Assembly (NCBI GenBank): GCA_002347725.1
Contig: DDXA01000001.1
Span: 186,001-250,000, forward strand
Length of the DNA: 64,000 nucleotides
Direction of reading: 5' to 3'
Source: Actinobacteria bacterium UBA2272
GTDB lineage: Bacteria > Actinomycetota > Coriobacteriia > Anaerosomatales > Anaerosomataceae
Positions 27,572 to 35,572 of the stretch are shown piece after piece (position 1 is the stretch's first letter; each line of letters starts with the position of its first letter). A program made the translations under genes and the position numbers. The notes under the pieces were generated by a model. That model had not been told where the DNA came from. It made no database searches and saw only the letters and a program-made list of their open reading frames with translations.

Positions 27572-28293
27572 TCATCTTCCCGGCTATCGACATCCTGGAC
27601 GGGCGGGCCGTCCGTCTCATGCAGGGCCGCCTGGATGCGGTCACGGTCTACAACGAGCGCCCCGTGGATCAGGCACGTCAGTTCATAGACGCCGGTGCCG
27701 AGTGGATCCACGTGGTCGATCTCGATGGTGCCGTGCTCGGAACGCCGGCCAACATCGATCTCGTGCATCGCATCGCGGCGCTCGGCGTGCCGGTGCAGAC
27801 CGGGGGCGGGATCCGTTCGATGGACACGATCGAGCGCATGTTCGACGCGGGCGTCAGACGCGTGGTGCTCGGTACCGCGCTCGTTCGTGAGCCGGGGCTC
27901 GTGGCCGAGGCGTGCGATCGATACGACGGCATCGTCGCCGGCATCGATGCGCGCGACGGCAAGGTCGCCATCGAGGGCTGGCGCGAGGGCACCGACCACG
28001 GTGTGCTGGACCTCATCCGCGAGCTCGAGCTTCTCGGCGTCAAGCGGCTTGCCTACACGGACATCTCCAAGGACGGTATGCAGACCGGCGTGAACTACGG
28101 CGCCTACCGGGCGCTCGTCTCCCAGATCGACATCCCGGTGGTAGCCTCAGGCGGCGTTTCCACGCTCGATGACATCCGGGACCTGGTCACACTCGGCGCG
28201 CAACTCGAGGGCGTCATCGTCGGCCGCGCGCTTTACGAGAACTCCTTCACGCTCGCAGACGCGATCGCCGTCGGCCGCGACGGGGAGGACTGA
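27568..28293 (+). CDS. hisA: ProFAR isomerase (HisA)
   Basis: A 241-residue TIM barrel. The N-terminal [19 protein letters not shown] carries the catalytic aspartate. [21 protein letters not shown] and [15 protein letters not shown] carry the second acid and the phosphate sites. It isomerises ProFAR to PRFAR. In some Actinobacteria this enzyme is PriA and also replaces TrpF, but a separate trpF is present in this window, so plain HisA is likely. ATGA overlap with hisH. Confidence 0.93.
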   Translation: MIIFPAIDILDGRAVRLMQGRLDAVTVYNERPVDQARQFIDAGAEWIHVVDLDGAVLGTPANIDLVHRIAALGVPVQTGGGIRSMDTIERMFDAGVRRVVLGTALVREPGLVAEACDRYDGIVAGIDARDGKVAIEGWREGTDHGVLDLIRELELLGVKRLAYTDISKDGMQTGVNYGAYRALVSQIDIPVVASGGVSTLDDIRDLVTLGAQLEGVIVGRALYENSFTLADAIAVGRDGED

Positions 28294-28300
28294 GGCCGGC

Positions 28301-29068
28301 ATGCTCACCAAGCGAGTCATCCCCTGTCTTGACGTACACGAGGGCCGGGTCGTCAAGGGCGTCAACTTCGTGAACCTGCGCGACGCGGGTGATCCGGTGG
28401 AGCTCGCCGCCATCTACGACCGCGAGGGAGCCGACGAGGTCGTGTTCCTCGATATCACCGCTACGCACGAGGAGCGGCCGTCGATGCTCGACGTCGCTAC
28501 GCGCACGGCCGAGGAGGTCTTCATCCCGTACACGGTTGGCGGCGGCATGCGCACCTCGGCCGACATCAGGGAGATGCTCGCCGCGGGCGCCGACAAGATC
28601 TCGATGAACTCGGCGGCGGTCACCGATCCCGCACTGATCACGACCACCTCGCAGCAGTTCGGCTCGCAGTGCATCGTGGTGGCGATCGACGCGCGGCGCG
28701 TGCCCGGTTCGAACCCGGCGCGGTGGGAGGTCTTCGTGGCGGGTGGCCGCACCAACACGGGGCTCGATGCGGTGGCGTGGGCTGCCGAGGCCGAGCGCAG
28801 GGGCTCGGGAGAGATCCTGCTGACGAGCATGGACTGCGACGGCACCAAGGACGGCTACGACATCGACCTGACCCGGGCGGTCACGCACGCGGTCAACATC
28901 CCGGTCATCGCGAGCGGCGGGGCTGGCGAGCTCGATCATTTCGCCGAGGTCGTGGTCGAGGCCGACGCCGATGCGGTGCTCGCCGCGAGCGTCTTCCACT
29001 TCGGCGAGTTCTCGATCAGACAGGTCAAAGAGGCGATGGCCGCCCACGGCGTGCCGGTGCGACTCTAG
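28301..29068 (+). CDS. hisF: Imidazole glycerol phosphate synthase subunit HisF
   Basis: A 255-residue TIM-barrel cyclase. Catalytic aspartates are seen in [20 protein letters not shown] and [15 protein letters not shown], with phosphate sites [15 protein letters not shown] and [10 protein letters not shown]. It uses ammonia from HisH to form IGP and AICAR. ATG start with GGGGAGGA about 12 bases upstream. It lies 7 bases after hisA. Confidence 0.96.
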   Translation: MLTKRVIPCLDVHEGRVVKGVNFVNLRDAGDPVELAAIYDREGADEVVFLDITATHEERPSMLDVATRTAEEVFIPYTVGGGMRTSADIREMLAAGADKISMNSAAVTDPALITTTSQQFGSQCIVVAIDARRVPGSNPARWEVFVAGGRTNTGLDAVAWAAEAERRGSGEILLTSMDCDGTKDGYDIDLTRAVTHAVNIPVIASGGAGELDHFAEVVVEADADAVLAASVFHFGEFSIRQVKEAMAAHGVPVRL

Positions 29069-29078
29069 AGGAGCTACG

Positions 29079-29561
29079 GTGCGGGCGATGCGCAAAGAGA
29101 GGGACCGGATGCCGGCGGCCGCGTGCGAGGCGCTGCTCGGGCGGGCTCCCGTTCTCAGGCTGGGGATCGCCGACGCCGACGGTCCGTACGTGGTGCCGGT
29201 GAACTTCGGGTACGAGGACGGACGTCTGTACGTGCACGGACCGCTCGAGGGGCGCAGGATCGACGCGGTGCGCGCCGACCCGCGCGTGTGTTTCGAGGTC
29301 GACGAGGGGGAGGTCGTCCGTGCGGAGCGTCCATGCGGATTCACGGCCCGGTTCGCGAGCGTCATCGGGTACGGGATGGCGCGCCTGCTCGAATCACCCG
29401 ACGACAGGCGGCGCGGGCTTGACGCGATCATGCGTCACTACGACGGCCCTACGGGGGATATGCCGGAGGAGACAGTCGCCCGCACGAGTGTCATGGAGAT
29501 AGTGATCGAGTCGATGGACGGGAAATGGCATCTCGTCGCGCCGGGGTCGGGGGGCGCGTGA
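29079..29561 (+). CDS. Pyridoxamine 5'-phosphate oxidase family protein (NimA-like)
   Basis: A 160-residue split-barrel flavin-binding protein of the PNPOx-like family. VLRLGIADADGPYVVPVNFGYEDGRLYVHGPLEGRRIDAVRADPRVCFEVDE is the typical core, here split for brevity into VPVNFGYEDGRLYVHG and RRIDAVRADPRVCFEVD. Relatives are the 5-nitroimidazole reductase-like (Nim) proteins and general FMN-binding proteins. It lies 10 bases after hisF and before hisIE, inside the his operon, but no histidine step is missing that it would supply. GTG start with GAGGAG 5 bases upstream. Confidence 0.8.
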   Translation: MRAMRKERDRMPAAACEALLGRAPVLRLGIADADGPYVVPVNFGYEDGRLYVHGPLEGRRIDAVRADPRVCFEVDEGEVVRAERPCGFTARFASVIGYGMARLLESPDDRRRGLDAIMRHYDGPTGDMPEETVARTSVMEIVIESMDGKWHLVAPGSGGA

Positions 29562-29998
29562 ACATGGAGACACGTCCGGGGAGGATGGTCTCTTCTATCG
29601 CAGCGGGGGCCGCGTTCCCGACGCTGGCGCTGGCACTCGCCGCGTCGGCGCCGCTGGTGAACAACCGCTTCATCACGCCGATCGACGGTCGGATCCTGGT
29701 GATCACCTGGTGGTTCGTGGTGCCGCTCGGCGTTGCGCTGGCGGTGCTCCGGAGCAGGCGCCTGTGGCCGGGGATGGTGGTCGGCGTGTGGTCGGCGATC
29801 GCGTTCCAGCTGTCGCTCGTGCTTGTCACGCCCGTAGCCGAGCGCCCCGATATGGCACTGTCGCCCACGTCGCTGCTTGGCGCGGTCGCTGTGCTCGCCG
29901 CACCGTGGGCGATCGGCATGATACTCGGCTGGAACTCAGTCACCCGGCGGCCGATGCGGCGCGACGGCGTGCCGCGCGATGGCGCGTCATCCGGATGA
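29558..29998 (+). CDS. Hypothetical small integral membrane protein
   Basis: A 146-residue protein with about four hydrophobic stretches: 12-32, 42-60, 66-85 and 104-123. It has short charged ends and no recognised catalytic motif. The N-terminal part reads [20 protein letters not shown]. It begins at a GTG in a GTGA overlap with the PNPOx-like gene, so the two are translationally coupled. An ATG at 29564 is an alternative start. The function is unknown. Position between hisF and hisIE may be accidental or may mark a coupled two-gene unit. Confidence 0.6.
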   Translation: MNMETRPGRMVSSIAAGAAFPTLALALAASAPLVNNRFITPIDGRILVITWWFVVPLGVALAVLRSRRLWPGMVVGVWSAIAFQLSLVLVTPVAERPDMALSPTSLLGAVAVLAAPWAIGMILGWNSVTRRPMRRDGVPRDGASSG

Positions 29999-30006
29999 GC
30001 GCCCGC

Positions 30007-30012
30007 TACAAT
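30007..30012 (+). promoter_or_regulatory. Possible internal -10 before hisIE
   Basis: TACAAT lies 33 bases upstream of the hisIE start in the short gap after the membrane protein gene. No -35 is seen. It could give hisIE and the downstream genes a separate weak promoter. Confidence 0.25.
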
Positions 30013-30044
30013 ACTCGCTGACCCACCGTGAGCCGGAGGTGTAC

Positions 30045-30707
30045 GTGGACCGCGAACGTGACTCGCTCGACATCGAGGATCTGAAGTACGACGACGACGG
30101 GCTCATCCCCGCCATCGTCCAGCAACACGGCACGGGCGAGATACTCATGCTCGCGTACATGAACGCCGCCTCTCTCGCCAAGACGATGGAGACCGGCTAC
30201 ACGTGGTTCTGGAGCCGCTCGCGGCAGAAGTACTGGCAGAAGGGTGAGAGCTCGGGGCACGTGCAGGCGGTGCGCGAGATCCGCTATGACTGCGATGCCG
30301 ATACGCTGCTCGTAATCGTCGATCAGGTCGGGCCGGGTGCCTGTCACACTGGTGAGCGCAGTTGCTTCTACCGGACGCTGTGGACAGCGCCATCCGACGG
30401 GGACGGGAAGGCCGCCGCGCCGGATCTCGGTGGGGTCCTTGCGGCGCTCTTCGGCGTGCTCGAGCAGCGCAAGCGCGACATGCCCGAGGGCAGCTACACG
30501 GCGAAGCTGCTCGCCGGCCCCGAGGACTCGCTGCTCAAGAAGATCGCCGAGGAGTCCGGCGAGGTGATCATGGCGGCCAAGGACGCCGACGCGGATCACC
30601 TTCGCTACGAGATAGCCGACCTCGTCTACCACCTGCTCGTGGTGATGACGCGTCATGGCATCGCACTCGGCGATCTGGCTGCCGAGCTCGACGGCCGCAG
30701 CAAGTAG
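30045..30707 (+). CDS. hisIE: Bifunctional phosphoribosyl-AMP cyclohydrolase / phosphoribosyl-ATP pyrophosphatase
   Basis: A 220-residue HisI-HisE fusion. The HisI half (about 8-110) shows VLMLAYMN-like [28 protein letters not shown] and the metal-site cysteines in YDCDAD and [12 protein letters not shown]. The HisE half (about 125-220) shows [31 protein letters not shown]. It performs the second and third steps of the pathway. GTG start with GGAGG 6 bases upstream. It completes the histidine set; every step from HisG to HisD is now encoded except the histidinol-phosphate phosphatase, which is not seen here. Confidence 0.95.
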   Translation: MDRERDSLDIEDLKYDDDGLIPAIVQQHGTGEILMLAYMNAASLAKTMETGYTWFWSRSRQKYWQKGESSGHVQAVREIRYDCDADTLLVIVDQVGPGACHTGERSCFYRTLWTAPSDGDGKAAAPDLGGVLAALFGVLEQRKRDMPEGSYTAKLLAGPEDSLLKKIAEESGEVIMAAKDADADHLRYEIADLVYHLLVVMTRHGIALGDLAAELDGRSK

Positions 30708-30716
30708 CGGCAACCG

Positions 30717-31874
30717 ATGCGGCCGCGTCCATCGCCGACGCTTGCCAATGCGGTCGCACCCGGCGTCAGGGTCGGGCATATCGAGCCGCTGCAGCGCAGG
30801 ATCGAGCGCAACAGGCTCAGGTTCGCTGCCTTCATGGTGTTCTTCACCTCGGCGGTGGCGGTCGGCTTCGCGCTCGTGAGCACGTTGGTGTTCCTGATCG
30901 CCGGCATACTGCTGCTGCGTCAGACCGACGTCTACTGGCGCATGACCGGTGTCGATCTGGCGTACGTGGTCAAGATCGCCGCCGCGGTTTCCTTTGGCGC
31001 CGGGTTTCTCGGTGCGTGGGCGTGGTCACTTGTGCAACTCACCCGCTCTGAGACCGTTCTCTTGCGTCGCCTCGAGGCGCGTATGCCGCAAGGCGGGACG
31101 CTGCTTGCCACCAAGGGCGTGCTTCGCGACATGGCGATCGCGGCAGGGCTGCCCAAGACCCCGCAGTTCTACGTGATCGACACGCCCAAGGTGAATGCGT
31201 TCGTGCTCGGGCGATCCCCGGACAGGGCGCGAATCGGCGTCACCCGGGGGTTCCTGGATAAGATCGCGCTAGACGAGCAGCGGGCGGTTTTCGCGAATCT
31301 GGTCGCGCGGATACTGTCCGCCGATACGCTGTGGGCCACAGCCGTCTCGGCGATCATGGGGCCCATCTGGGCCGTGCGCGAGCACGATCTGCGCATCGAA
31401 AGAGCGTTCACCGATGACGCGTCGGCCGCGGTTCCGGGGCCCGTGTCGCGTCAGCGCAGCGACTGGCGTATCGCCGCACTCGTGTTCTACGGCGTCATGG
31501 TCGTGGCGACCGAGGTGTTCGCGTGGTACCACCGGGAGGCGTCCTGGAAGGCAGCCGAGAAGGCGGACGCCGAGGGCATGATGCTGCTCAAGGACCCGCG
31601 TTCGATGCTCAGGGCCATAGAGAACGTCCTCGAGCGCGACAACTTCGTGCCCACCGCCGGCGACGCGTACTCGCAGGTCTTCTTCTGCTGGGCCGGCTTC
31701 GGTTTCGCACCGGAAGACGACCCGGAGATGCGGCGGGTCGCCCGGCTGCGCGAGACACTGGGTGCCGAAGGGGCGGCCTACATACCTCGTCCGAACGTGC
31801 CGGGCTGGCCGATCGCCCCGCCGCCGCCGCGACTGGGCTATGCCGATGATGTGGAGAAGCACGGTGACACGTGA
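30717..31874 (+). CDS. M48-like membrane protein with a destroyed zinc motif (pseudopeptidase)
   Basis: A 385-residue protein built like an HtpX/Ste24 M48 peptidase but apparently inactive. Two transmembrane segments lie near residues 38-66 and 80-106. The peptidase-like core follows with VNAFVLGRSPDRARIGVTRGFLDK at about 159-180. The stretch DEQRAVFANLVAR at 186-198 aligns with the family's DELEAVxAHELGH, so the zinc ligands and catalytic Glu become Asn194, Leu195 and Arg198. A third membrane segment lies near 250. A remnant of the third-ligand region reads KADAEGMMLLKDP. The tail is proline-rich. It starts 9 bases after hisIE and overlaps the next gene by 11 bases. Function is unknown; a scaffold or substrate-binding role is inferred. 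Confidence 0.75.
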   Translation: MRPRPSPTLANAVAPGVRVGHIEPLQRRIERNRLRFAAFMVFFTSAVAVGFALVSTLVFLIAGILLLRQTDVYWRMTGVDLAYVVKIAAAVSFGAGFLGAWAWSLVQLTRSETVLLRRLEARMPQGGTLLATKGVLRDMAIAAGLPKTPQFYVIDTPKVNAFVLGRSPDRARIGVTRGFLDKIALDEQRAVFANLVARILSADTLWATAVSAIMGPIWAVREHDLRIERAFTDDASAAVPGPVSRQRSDWRIAALVFYGVMVVATEVFAWYHREASWKAAEKADAEGMMLLKDPRSMLRAIENVLERDNFVPTAGDAYSQVFFCWAGFGFAPEDDPEMRRVARLRETLGAEGAAYIPRPNVPGWPIAPPPPRLGYADDVEKHGDT

Positions 31875-33036
31875 GTCCCTGACAGTAGACCCCGGGTCAG
31901 CCGGCCGCCGCCGCGCCGCCGCCGCGGTCATGCTCCTCGCGATCCTCCTCGCGCCCGCTGCCGCGAGTGCGGTCACCTCGTCTTTGGAGCGCGCGGTGGA
32001 CTCGGTGGTCGCCATCACCTCGGGTGCGGAGCGTATCGGCACGGGCGTGGTCGTGGCCGAGGACCGCGTGCTGACAGCGGCGCACGTGATCGATGCGGCG
32101 TCGGGAACGCCCGCGTACCTGCTCGCCGGCGACGCCATGCTCGGCTACCGGGTCATCGCGATCGACCGGCAGCGTGACCTCGCGCTGCTCGAGGTCGATC
32201 TGCCCGCCGGGACGCCGGCGATCGTCTGGGCGGACAGTGCTGAGCTCACGCGCGGCCAGGAGGTCCTGGCGCTCGGTTTTCCTGTCGGACTGACGTCGGT
32301 CAGCCTCACTCGAGGTGTTGTCTCCTCGCCGCTCCAGACTTACCAGGGCGTCACGTTCGTGCAGACCGACGCCGCCATCAACCCGGGCAATTCGGGAGGT
32401 CCGCTCGTGGACCTGCAGGGACGGCTCGTCGGCATGAGCGTGGCCAAGATCGCGCAGGTCGACGTGGACGCGGTCGGGTTCGCGGTCCCCGTGGCCGACA
32501 TGCTCGGCTTCCTCGCGCGCGAGGCTCCGGACATCCGCGTGCTCATGGACACATCGGCCGGTGATCGGCCTGCCGAGGCTGAGCCGGTGCGCCCGGGCGC
32601 GGGTGCCGCAGTAGCGTCATGGCCGCTGGCTGTGCTGGCGGCAGTGGCCATGGCGACACTGGGCTTCTTCGCGGTGAGACGTCGGCGAGGTGTGCGGCCG
32701 GGCGGGGGCGCATCCGGGCCGTCAACCCCCGGGCGTACGATCCGCCGCGCCGTCTTCCGCGTGAGTTCCCCGGGGCGCGACGAGGAGTATGACCTCCGGC
32801 TTCCCTCGGTCGCGGGCAGCGCCCCCAACGCCGACATACCGCTGCCGATGCCCGGCAACGCGGCATACAGGATCAGGTTCTCCGCGGACCCGGGTGGCGT
32901 GACAGCGCTCGACCTTGCCGACGAACGGGGTATGTACTGCGGCGATGCTTGCGTGAAGACCGCATCGCTGGCTGTCGGGCAGAGCGTCCGTGCCGGCGAG
33001 ACCACCATCACGTTCGTGCGAGGATATGACGCCTGA
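31864..33036 (+). CDS. Secreted trypsin-like (S1C) protease with transmembrane segment and FHA-like tail
   Basis: A 390-residue protein. An N-terminal signal sequence ends near AAASA (about 37). A DegP-type protease domain follows with triad His74 (TAAHVI), Asp105 (RDLALLEVD) and Ser177 (NPGNSGGPL), so it is expected to be active. There is no PDZ domain. Instead a membrane segment (about 252-270) followed by VRRRRG leads into a cytoplasmic tail (about 293-388). The tail resembles an FHA fold: AGSAPNADIPLP, ALDLADERGMYCGD, LAVGQSVRAGETTITF. It lacks the phosphopeptide-binding arginine. GTG start with GGAG 7 bases upstream, overlapping the M48-like gene. It would sense or cut envelope proteins and could signal inward; that is inference. 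Confidence 0.82.
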   Translation: MTRESLTVDPGSAGRRRAAAAVMLLAILLAPAAASAVTSSLERAVDSVVAITSGAERIGTGVVVAEDRVLTAAHVIDAASGTPAYLLAGDAMLGYRVIAIDRQRDLALLEVDLPAGTPAIVWADSAELTRGQEVLALGFPVGLTSVSLTRGVVSSPLQTYQGVTFVQTDAAINPGNSGGPLVDLQGRLVGMSVAKIAQVDVDAVGFAVPVADMLGFLAREAPDIRVLMDTSAGDRPAEAEPVRPGAGAAVASWPLAVLAAVAMATLGFFAVRRRRGVRPGGGASGPSTPGRTIRRAVFRVSSPGRDEEYDLRLPSVAGSAPNADIPLPMPGNAAYRIRFSADPGGVTALDLADERGMYCGDACVKTASLAVGQSVRAGETTITFVRGYDA

Positions 33037-34709
33037 TGGGCGCTGCACCGACGGGCAGAAGCCACGGACCGGAGCGCGACGAAGGGATGGCCGGGGTGCG
33101 CATACGGTTGGTCGTGCTCGGAGCGGTCGTGTCACTTGCTCTCGTCGGCTGTACGCCGGTGACGCAGGACGTGCCGCCAGCTGTCACGCGGCCCGAGCTC
33201 CCGTCGATCCTGCCCACCGTCACCGTCACACTCCCCGAGCCGACGGGTCCGAACCCGTACACAGACGGGATCAAGGTCGCGAGCTTCCTCGGCAACGAAA
33301 CGCGCCGCTTCCACGGGCTCGGTCCGGTTCCCGAGACGCTCGAGGTGATCTGGCGGGCGCACATCGGCAGTGGCACCACCGGCGGGACGGCCTCGTCGGC
33401 AGGCCCGGTGACGTGGTCCGGGACCGGCTGGACGGGGCAGCCGGCGCTCGTGCGCGACGGCGGCAAGCTCTACCTGCTCGTGGGCGGGTTCGACCACAAC
33501 CTCGTGAAGATCGACGCAGCCACCGGCGAGGAGCTGTGGGCCTACGAGTTCGACGACGTCATCAAGGGGAGTCCGACCGTCTTCAAGATGCCGGGCACCG
33601 GGAAGCTTGCCGTGGTGTGCGGCTCGCGCCGCGGGTTCCCGCGGAGCATGGACGATCCCTCGATCGCGCCGGTAAGGTGCGTGGACTTCGAGACGGGCGA
33701 GGAGCTGTGGCGACTCACCGCGCCGCGGACCAGGAGCTACAGCCGGGATGCGGACTCCAGTCCGATCATGGTCGGTGACACGCTGTACGTGGCCATCGAG
33801 ACCGGGCACGTCTACGCGGTCGATCCCACCGAGACCGAGGAGCGCGGCGGCCACCGCTGGCCGAAGATCAAGGCCGAACGGCTGCTCGTCGGCGACTCGC
33901 GTGCATCCTCGCACGGTGGAAACCTCGTGCTCGAGAGCTCACCATCGGTCATCGGCGACACGCTGTACCTCGCGTCGGGCGCCGGGCATGTGTACGGCCT
34001 GAAGCTCGAGACGCTCGAGGTCGTCTGGGACTACTGGATCGGCTCGGATCTCGATGGCTCGCCGGTCACCACTGAGGACGGCTACATCCTGCAGGCCGTG
34101 GAGAAGCAGTACATCTCGGCCAACGGGGGCGTGCTCAAGCTCGATCCGCGCAAGGACCCCGATGAAGCACTCGTCTGGTTCTTCCCGACCGCCAACCGCG
34201 GCCTGGCCGACTGGCTCGGCGGGGTGATCGGCTCGGTCACCGTGAATGACGAGTACGGCAGCGCGCTCGTGCGTCCAGCGCTCGCGGCGTTCACCGCCAT
34301 CGACGGCAACCTGTACGTGGTCTCTCAGGACGAGACCGAGGGCACCGCCACGAGCCCGCAAGGGAAGGCCGGCGCGCCCAAGCCGAAGCTCGTCTACCAG
34401 GCTGCTGTGGGCGGCGGCATCTCGACACCCATCATGGTCGACGACTACATCATCCAGGCGGGTTACGGTGCGGCCGTGAACGTCTACAAGATCGACTACG
34501 AGGCGGCCGACGGCGTGGTGCTCAAGGACCGCTCGGGCAAGGAGTGGACGGTGGGCGTGACCCGCGTTGCGCGCTTCGAGGGCGCGGGCAGCTACGAGTC
34601 GACGCCGATCGTCTGGCAGGGGCGTATCTACATCGGATCGCGAGACGGGTTCCTGTACTGCCTCGGCGATCCGGACTTCGAGCAGCCGACGATGCCGGCT
34701 GCGCCGTAG
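33036..34709 (+). CDS. PQQ-type beta-propeller lipoprotein
   Basis: A 557-residue exported protein. A lipoprotein signal with the lipobox ALVGC ends about 39 residues from the ATG used. Repeated propeller blades follow, for example KLYLLVGGFDHNLVKIDAATGEELW, TLYVAIETGHVYAVDP, TLYLASGAGHVYGLKLETLEVVW and RIYIGSRDGFLYCLGD. No PQQ-dependent dehydrogenase residues are evident, so a BamB-like scaffold or sensor is more likely than an enzyme. The ATG overlaps the protease stop as TGATG. In-frame ATG 33087 or GTG 33096 would give a more standard 19-22 residue signal peptide and are real alternatives. It closes the three-gene envelope cluster. Confidence 0.78.
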   Translation: MGAAPTGRSHGPERDEGMAGVRIRLVVLGAVVSLALVGCTPVTQDVPPAVTRPELPSILPTVTVTLPEPTGPNPYTDGIKVASFLGNETRRFHGLGPVPETLEVIWRAHIGSGTTGGTASSAGPVTWSGTGWTGQPALVRDGGKLYLLVGGFDHNLVKIDAATGEELWAYEFDDVIKGSPTVFKMPGTGKLAVVCGSRRGFPRSMDDPSIAPVRCVDFETGEELWRLTAPRTRSYSRDADSSPIMVGDTLYVAIETGHVYAVDPTETEERGGHRWPKIKAERLLVGDSRASSHGGNLVLESSPSVIGDTLYLASGAGHVYGLKLETLEVVWDYWIGSDLDGSPVTTEDGYILQAVEKQYISANGGVLKLDPRKDPDEALVWFFPTANRGLADWLGGVIGSVTVNDEYGSALVRPALAAFTAIDGNLYVVSQDETEGTATSPQGKAGAPKPKLVYQAAVGGGISTPIMVDDYIIQAGYGAAVNVYKIDYEAADGVVLKDRSGKEWTVGVTRVARFEGAGSYESTPIVWQGRIYIGSRDGFLYCLGDPDFEQPTMPAAP

Positions 34710-34719
34710 GTAGGCGTCC

Positions 34720-34748
34720 TTGACGCGGCCGGCCAGCGGTCATACCAT
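34720..34748 (+). promoter_or_regulatory. Promoter of the toxin-antitoxin pair
   Basis: TTGACG (34720-34725) and TACCAT (34743-34748) are 17 bases apart, about 36 bases before the antitoxin ATG. The -10 lies inside the operator described next. Confidence 0.6.
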
Positions 34749-34770
34749 GAGTATGAACACAGGTATGACC
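34738..34770 (+). promoter_or_regulatory. Operator of the toxin-antitoxin pair
   Basis: A perfect 9-base inverted repeat, GGTCATACC (34738-34746) and GGTATGACC (34762-34770), with a 15-base spacer. The spacer contains a third half-site, GTATG (34751-34755). Several short half-sites over the -10 are what a ribbon-helix-helix antitoxin needs for autorepression. Confidence 0.6.
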
Positions 34771-34783
34771 AAGGAGCCGTTCC

Positions 34784-35092
34784 ATGACCGCGAAGGTGAC
34801 GATCTCACTGCCGGATGACCTGCTGAGCCGTCTCGATGCCGAGGCCGGTGAACTCGGCATGGCGCGCAGCGAGCTCGTCCAGGAGTCGCTTGCGGCATAC
34901 CTGGGCAAGACCGCTGAGGAGCGGCAGACCGAGGCGCGACGGGCGCGGATGCTGTGGGCGCTCGAGGGGATGCGGACGTTTGCGGAGGGCCGGACGGTGT
35001 TCGATGACCGCTCCACGCTTGAGATTCTGCGCGAGATCCGCGAGACGGACGACTCGGCGCCGCTTCGAGGCCATGGAGATGACGAGACGTGA
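34784..35092 (+). CDS. Ribbon-helix-helix antitoxin
   Basis: A 102-residue protein whose first 42 residues form an RHH/CopG-type DNA-binding fold (KVTISLPDDLLSRLDAEAGE, GMARSELVQESLAAYL). The remainder is charged, probably flexible, and is expected to cover the toxin active site. It should repress its own promoter and neutralise the PIN toxin encoded next, which starts in a GTGA overlap. ATG start with AAGGAG 7 bases upstream. It is functionally VapB-like, although classic VapB proteins are often AbrB-type. Confidence 0.82.
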   Translation: MTAKVTISLPDDLLSRLDAEAGELGMARSELVQESLAAYLGKTAEERQTEARRARMLWALEGMRTFAEGRTVFDDRSTLEILREIRETDDSAPLRGHGDDET

Positions 35093-35502
35093 GCTCGCGC
35101 CCCACTGTAGTGCTCGACGCATCCGTGGGCGTCAAGTGGTTCAAGCTGGAGACCAGCCAAGTGGCAGCGCTGGCGCTGCTTGCCCGAGCGGCGAGTGGGG
35201 AGATCACGCTCGCGGTACCCACGCACTTCGTGCATGAGGTGCTCTCCGCAGTGCGACGGCTCTACTCCTCGGCGGACGTGATGCCGGCCTGGCGGCACAT
35301 CGAGGCCTCCGGTGTCACCGTGATCCCCCTGACGACAGAGGTGATCGCCGAGGCCGCCCGCCAGTGCGAGGCACTCGGTTGCTCGTTCTACGACGCGCTT
35401 GCTCCGGCGTGCGCGTCGCTTCTTGGAGCCACTCTGGCAAGCGCGGATGCGCGCGCACACGGCACCTACCCGGGCGTGCACATGATCGGTGCCGAGGAGT
35501 GA
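35089..35502 (+). CDS. PIN-domain ribonuclease toxin (VapC family)
   Basis: A 137-residue PIN domain with the full acidic set: Asp10 (VVLDASVGVKWF), Glu50 (HFVHEVLSA), Asp102 (SFYDALAPA) and Asp120 (ASADARAHG). It is therefore likely an active Mg-dependent endoribonuclease. VapC toxins cut tRNA or rRNA and slow growth when freed from antitoxin. It is encoded directly after and overlapping its antitoxin gene. The 18 residues between Glu50 and the next helix contain LYSSADVMPAW. The target RNA cannot be predicted. Confidence 0.85.
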   Translation: MSSRPTVVLDASVGVKWFKLETSQVAALALLARAASGEITLAVPTHFVHEVLSAVRRLYSSADVMPAWRHIEASGVTVIPLTTEVIAEAARQCEALGCSFYDALAPACASLLGATLASADARAHGTYPGVHMIGAEE

Positions 35503-35519
35503 TGTCTCGTCGTCCGGGG

Positions 35520-35549
35520 TTGCGCGCTGGCGCGTCCGGCTGCTAGAGT
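35520..35549 (+). promoter_or_regulatory. Promoter of the trp operon leader
   Basis: An extended -10, TGC-TAGAGT (TGC at 35541-35543, hexamer 35544-35549), stands 18 bases after TTGCGC (35520-35525). It lies just after the PIN gene and about 20-25 bases before the first helices of the T-box. Confidence 0.55.
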
Positions 35550-35572
35550 GCACCGCAACCACATATGTGGCC

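Noticed and set aside
27568..28293. HisA as a bifunctional PriA replacing TrpF
   Set aside because: A separate trpF is present in the trp operon, so dual function is not required.
34720..35502. Mobile element carrying the toxin-antitoxin pair
   Set aside because: No transposase, integrase, terminal repeats or composition break is visible around it.
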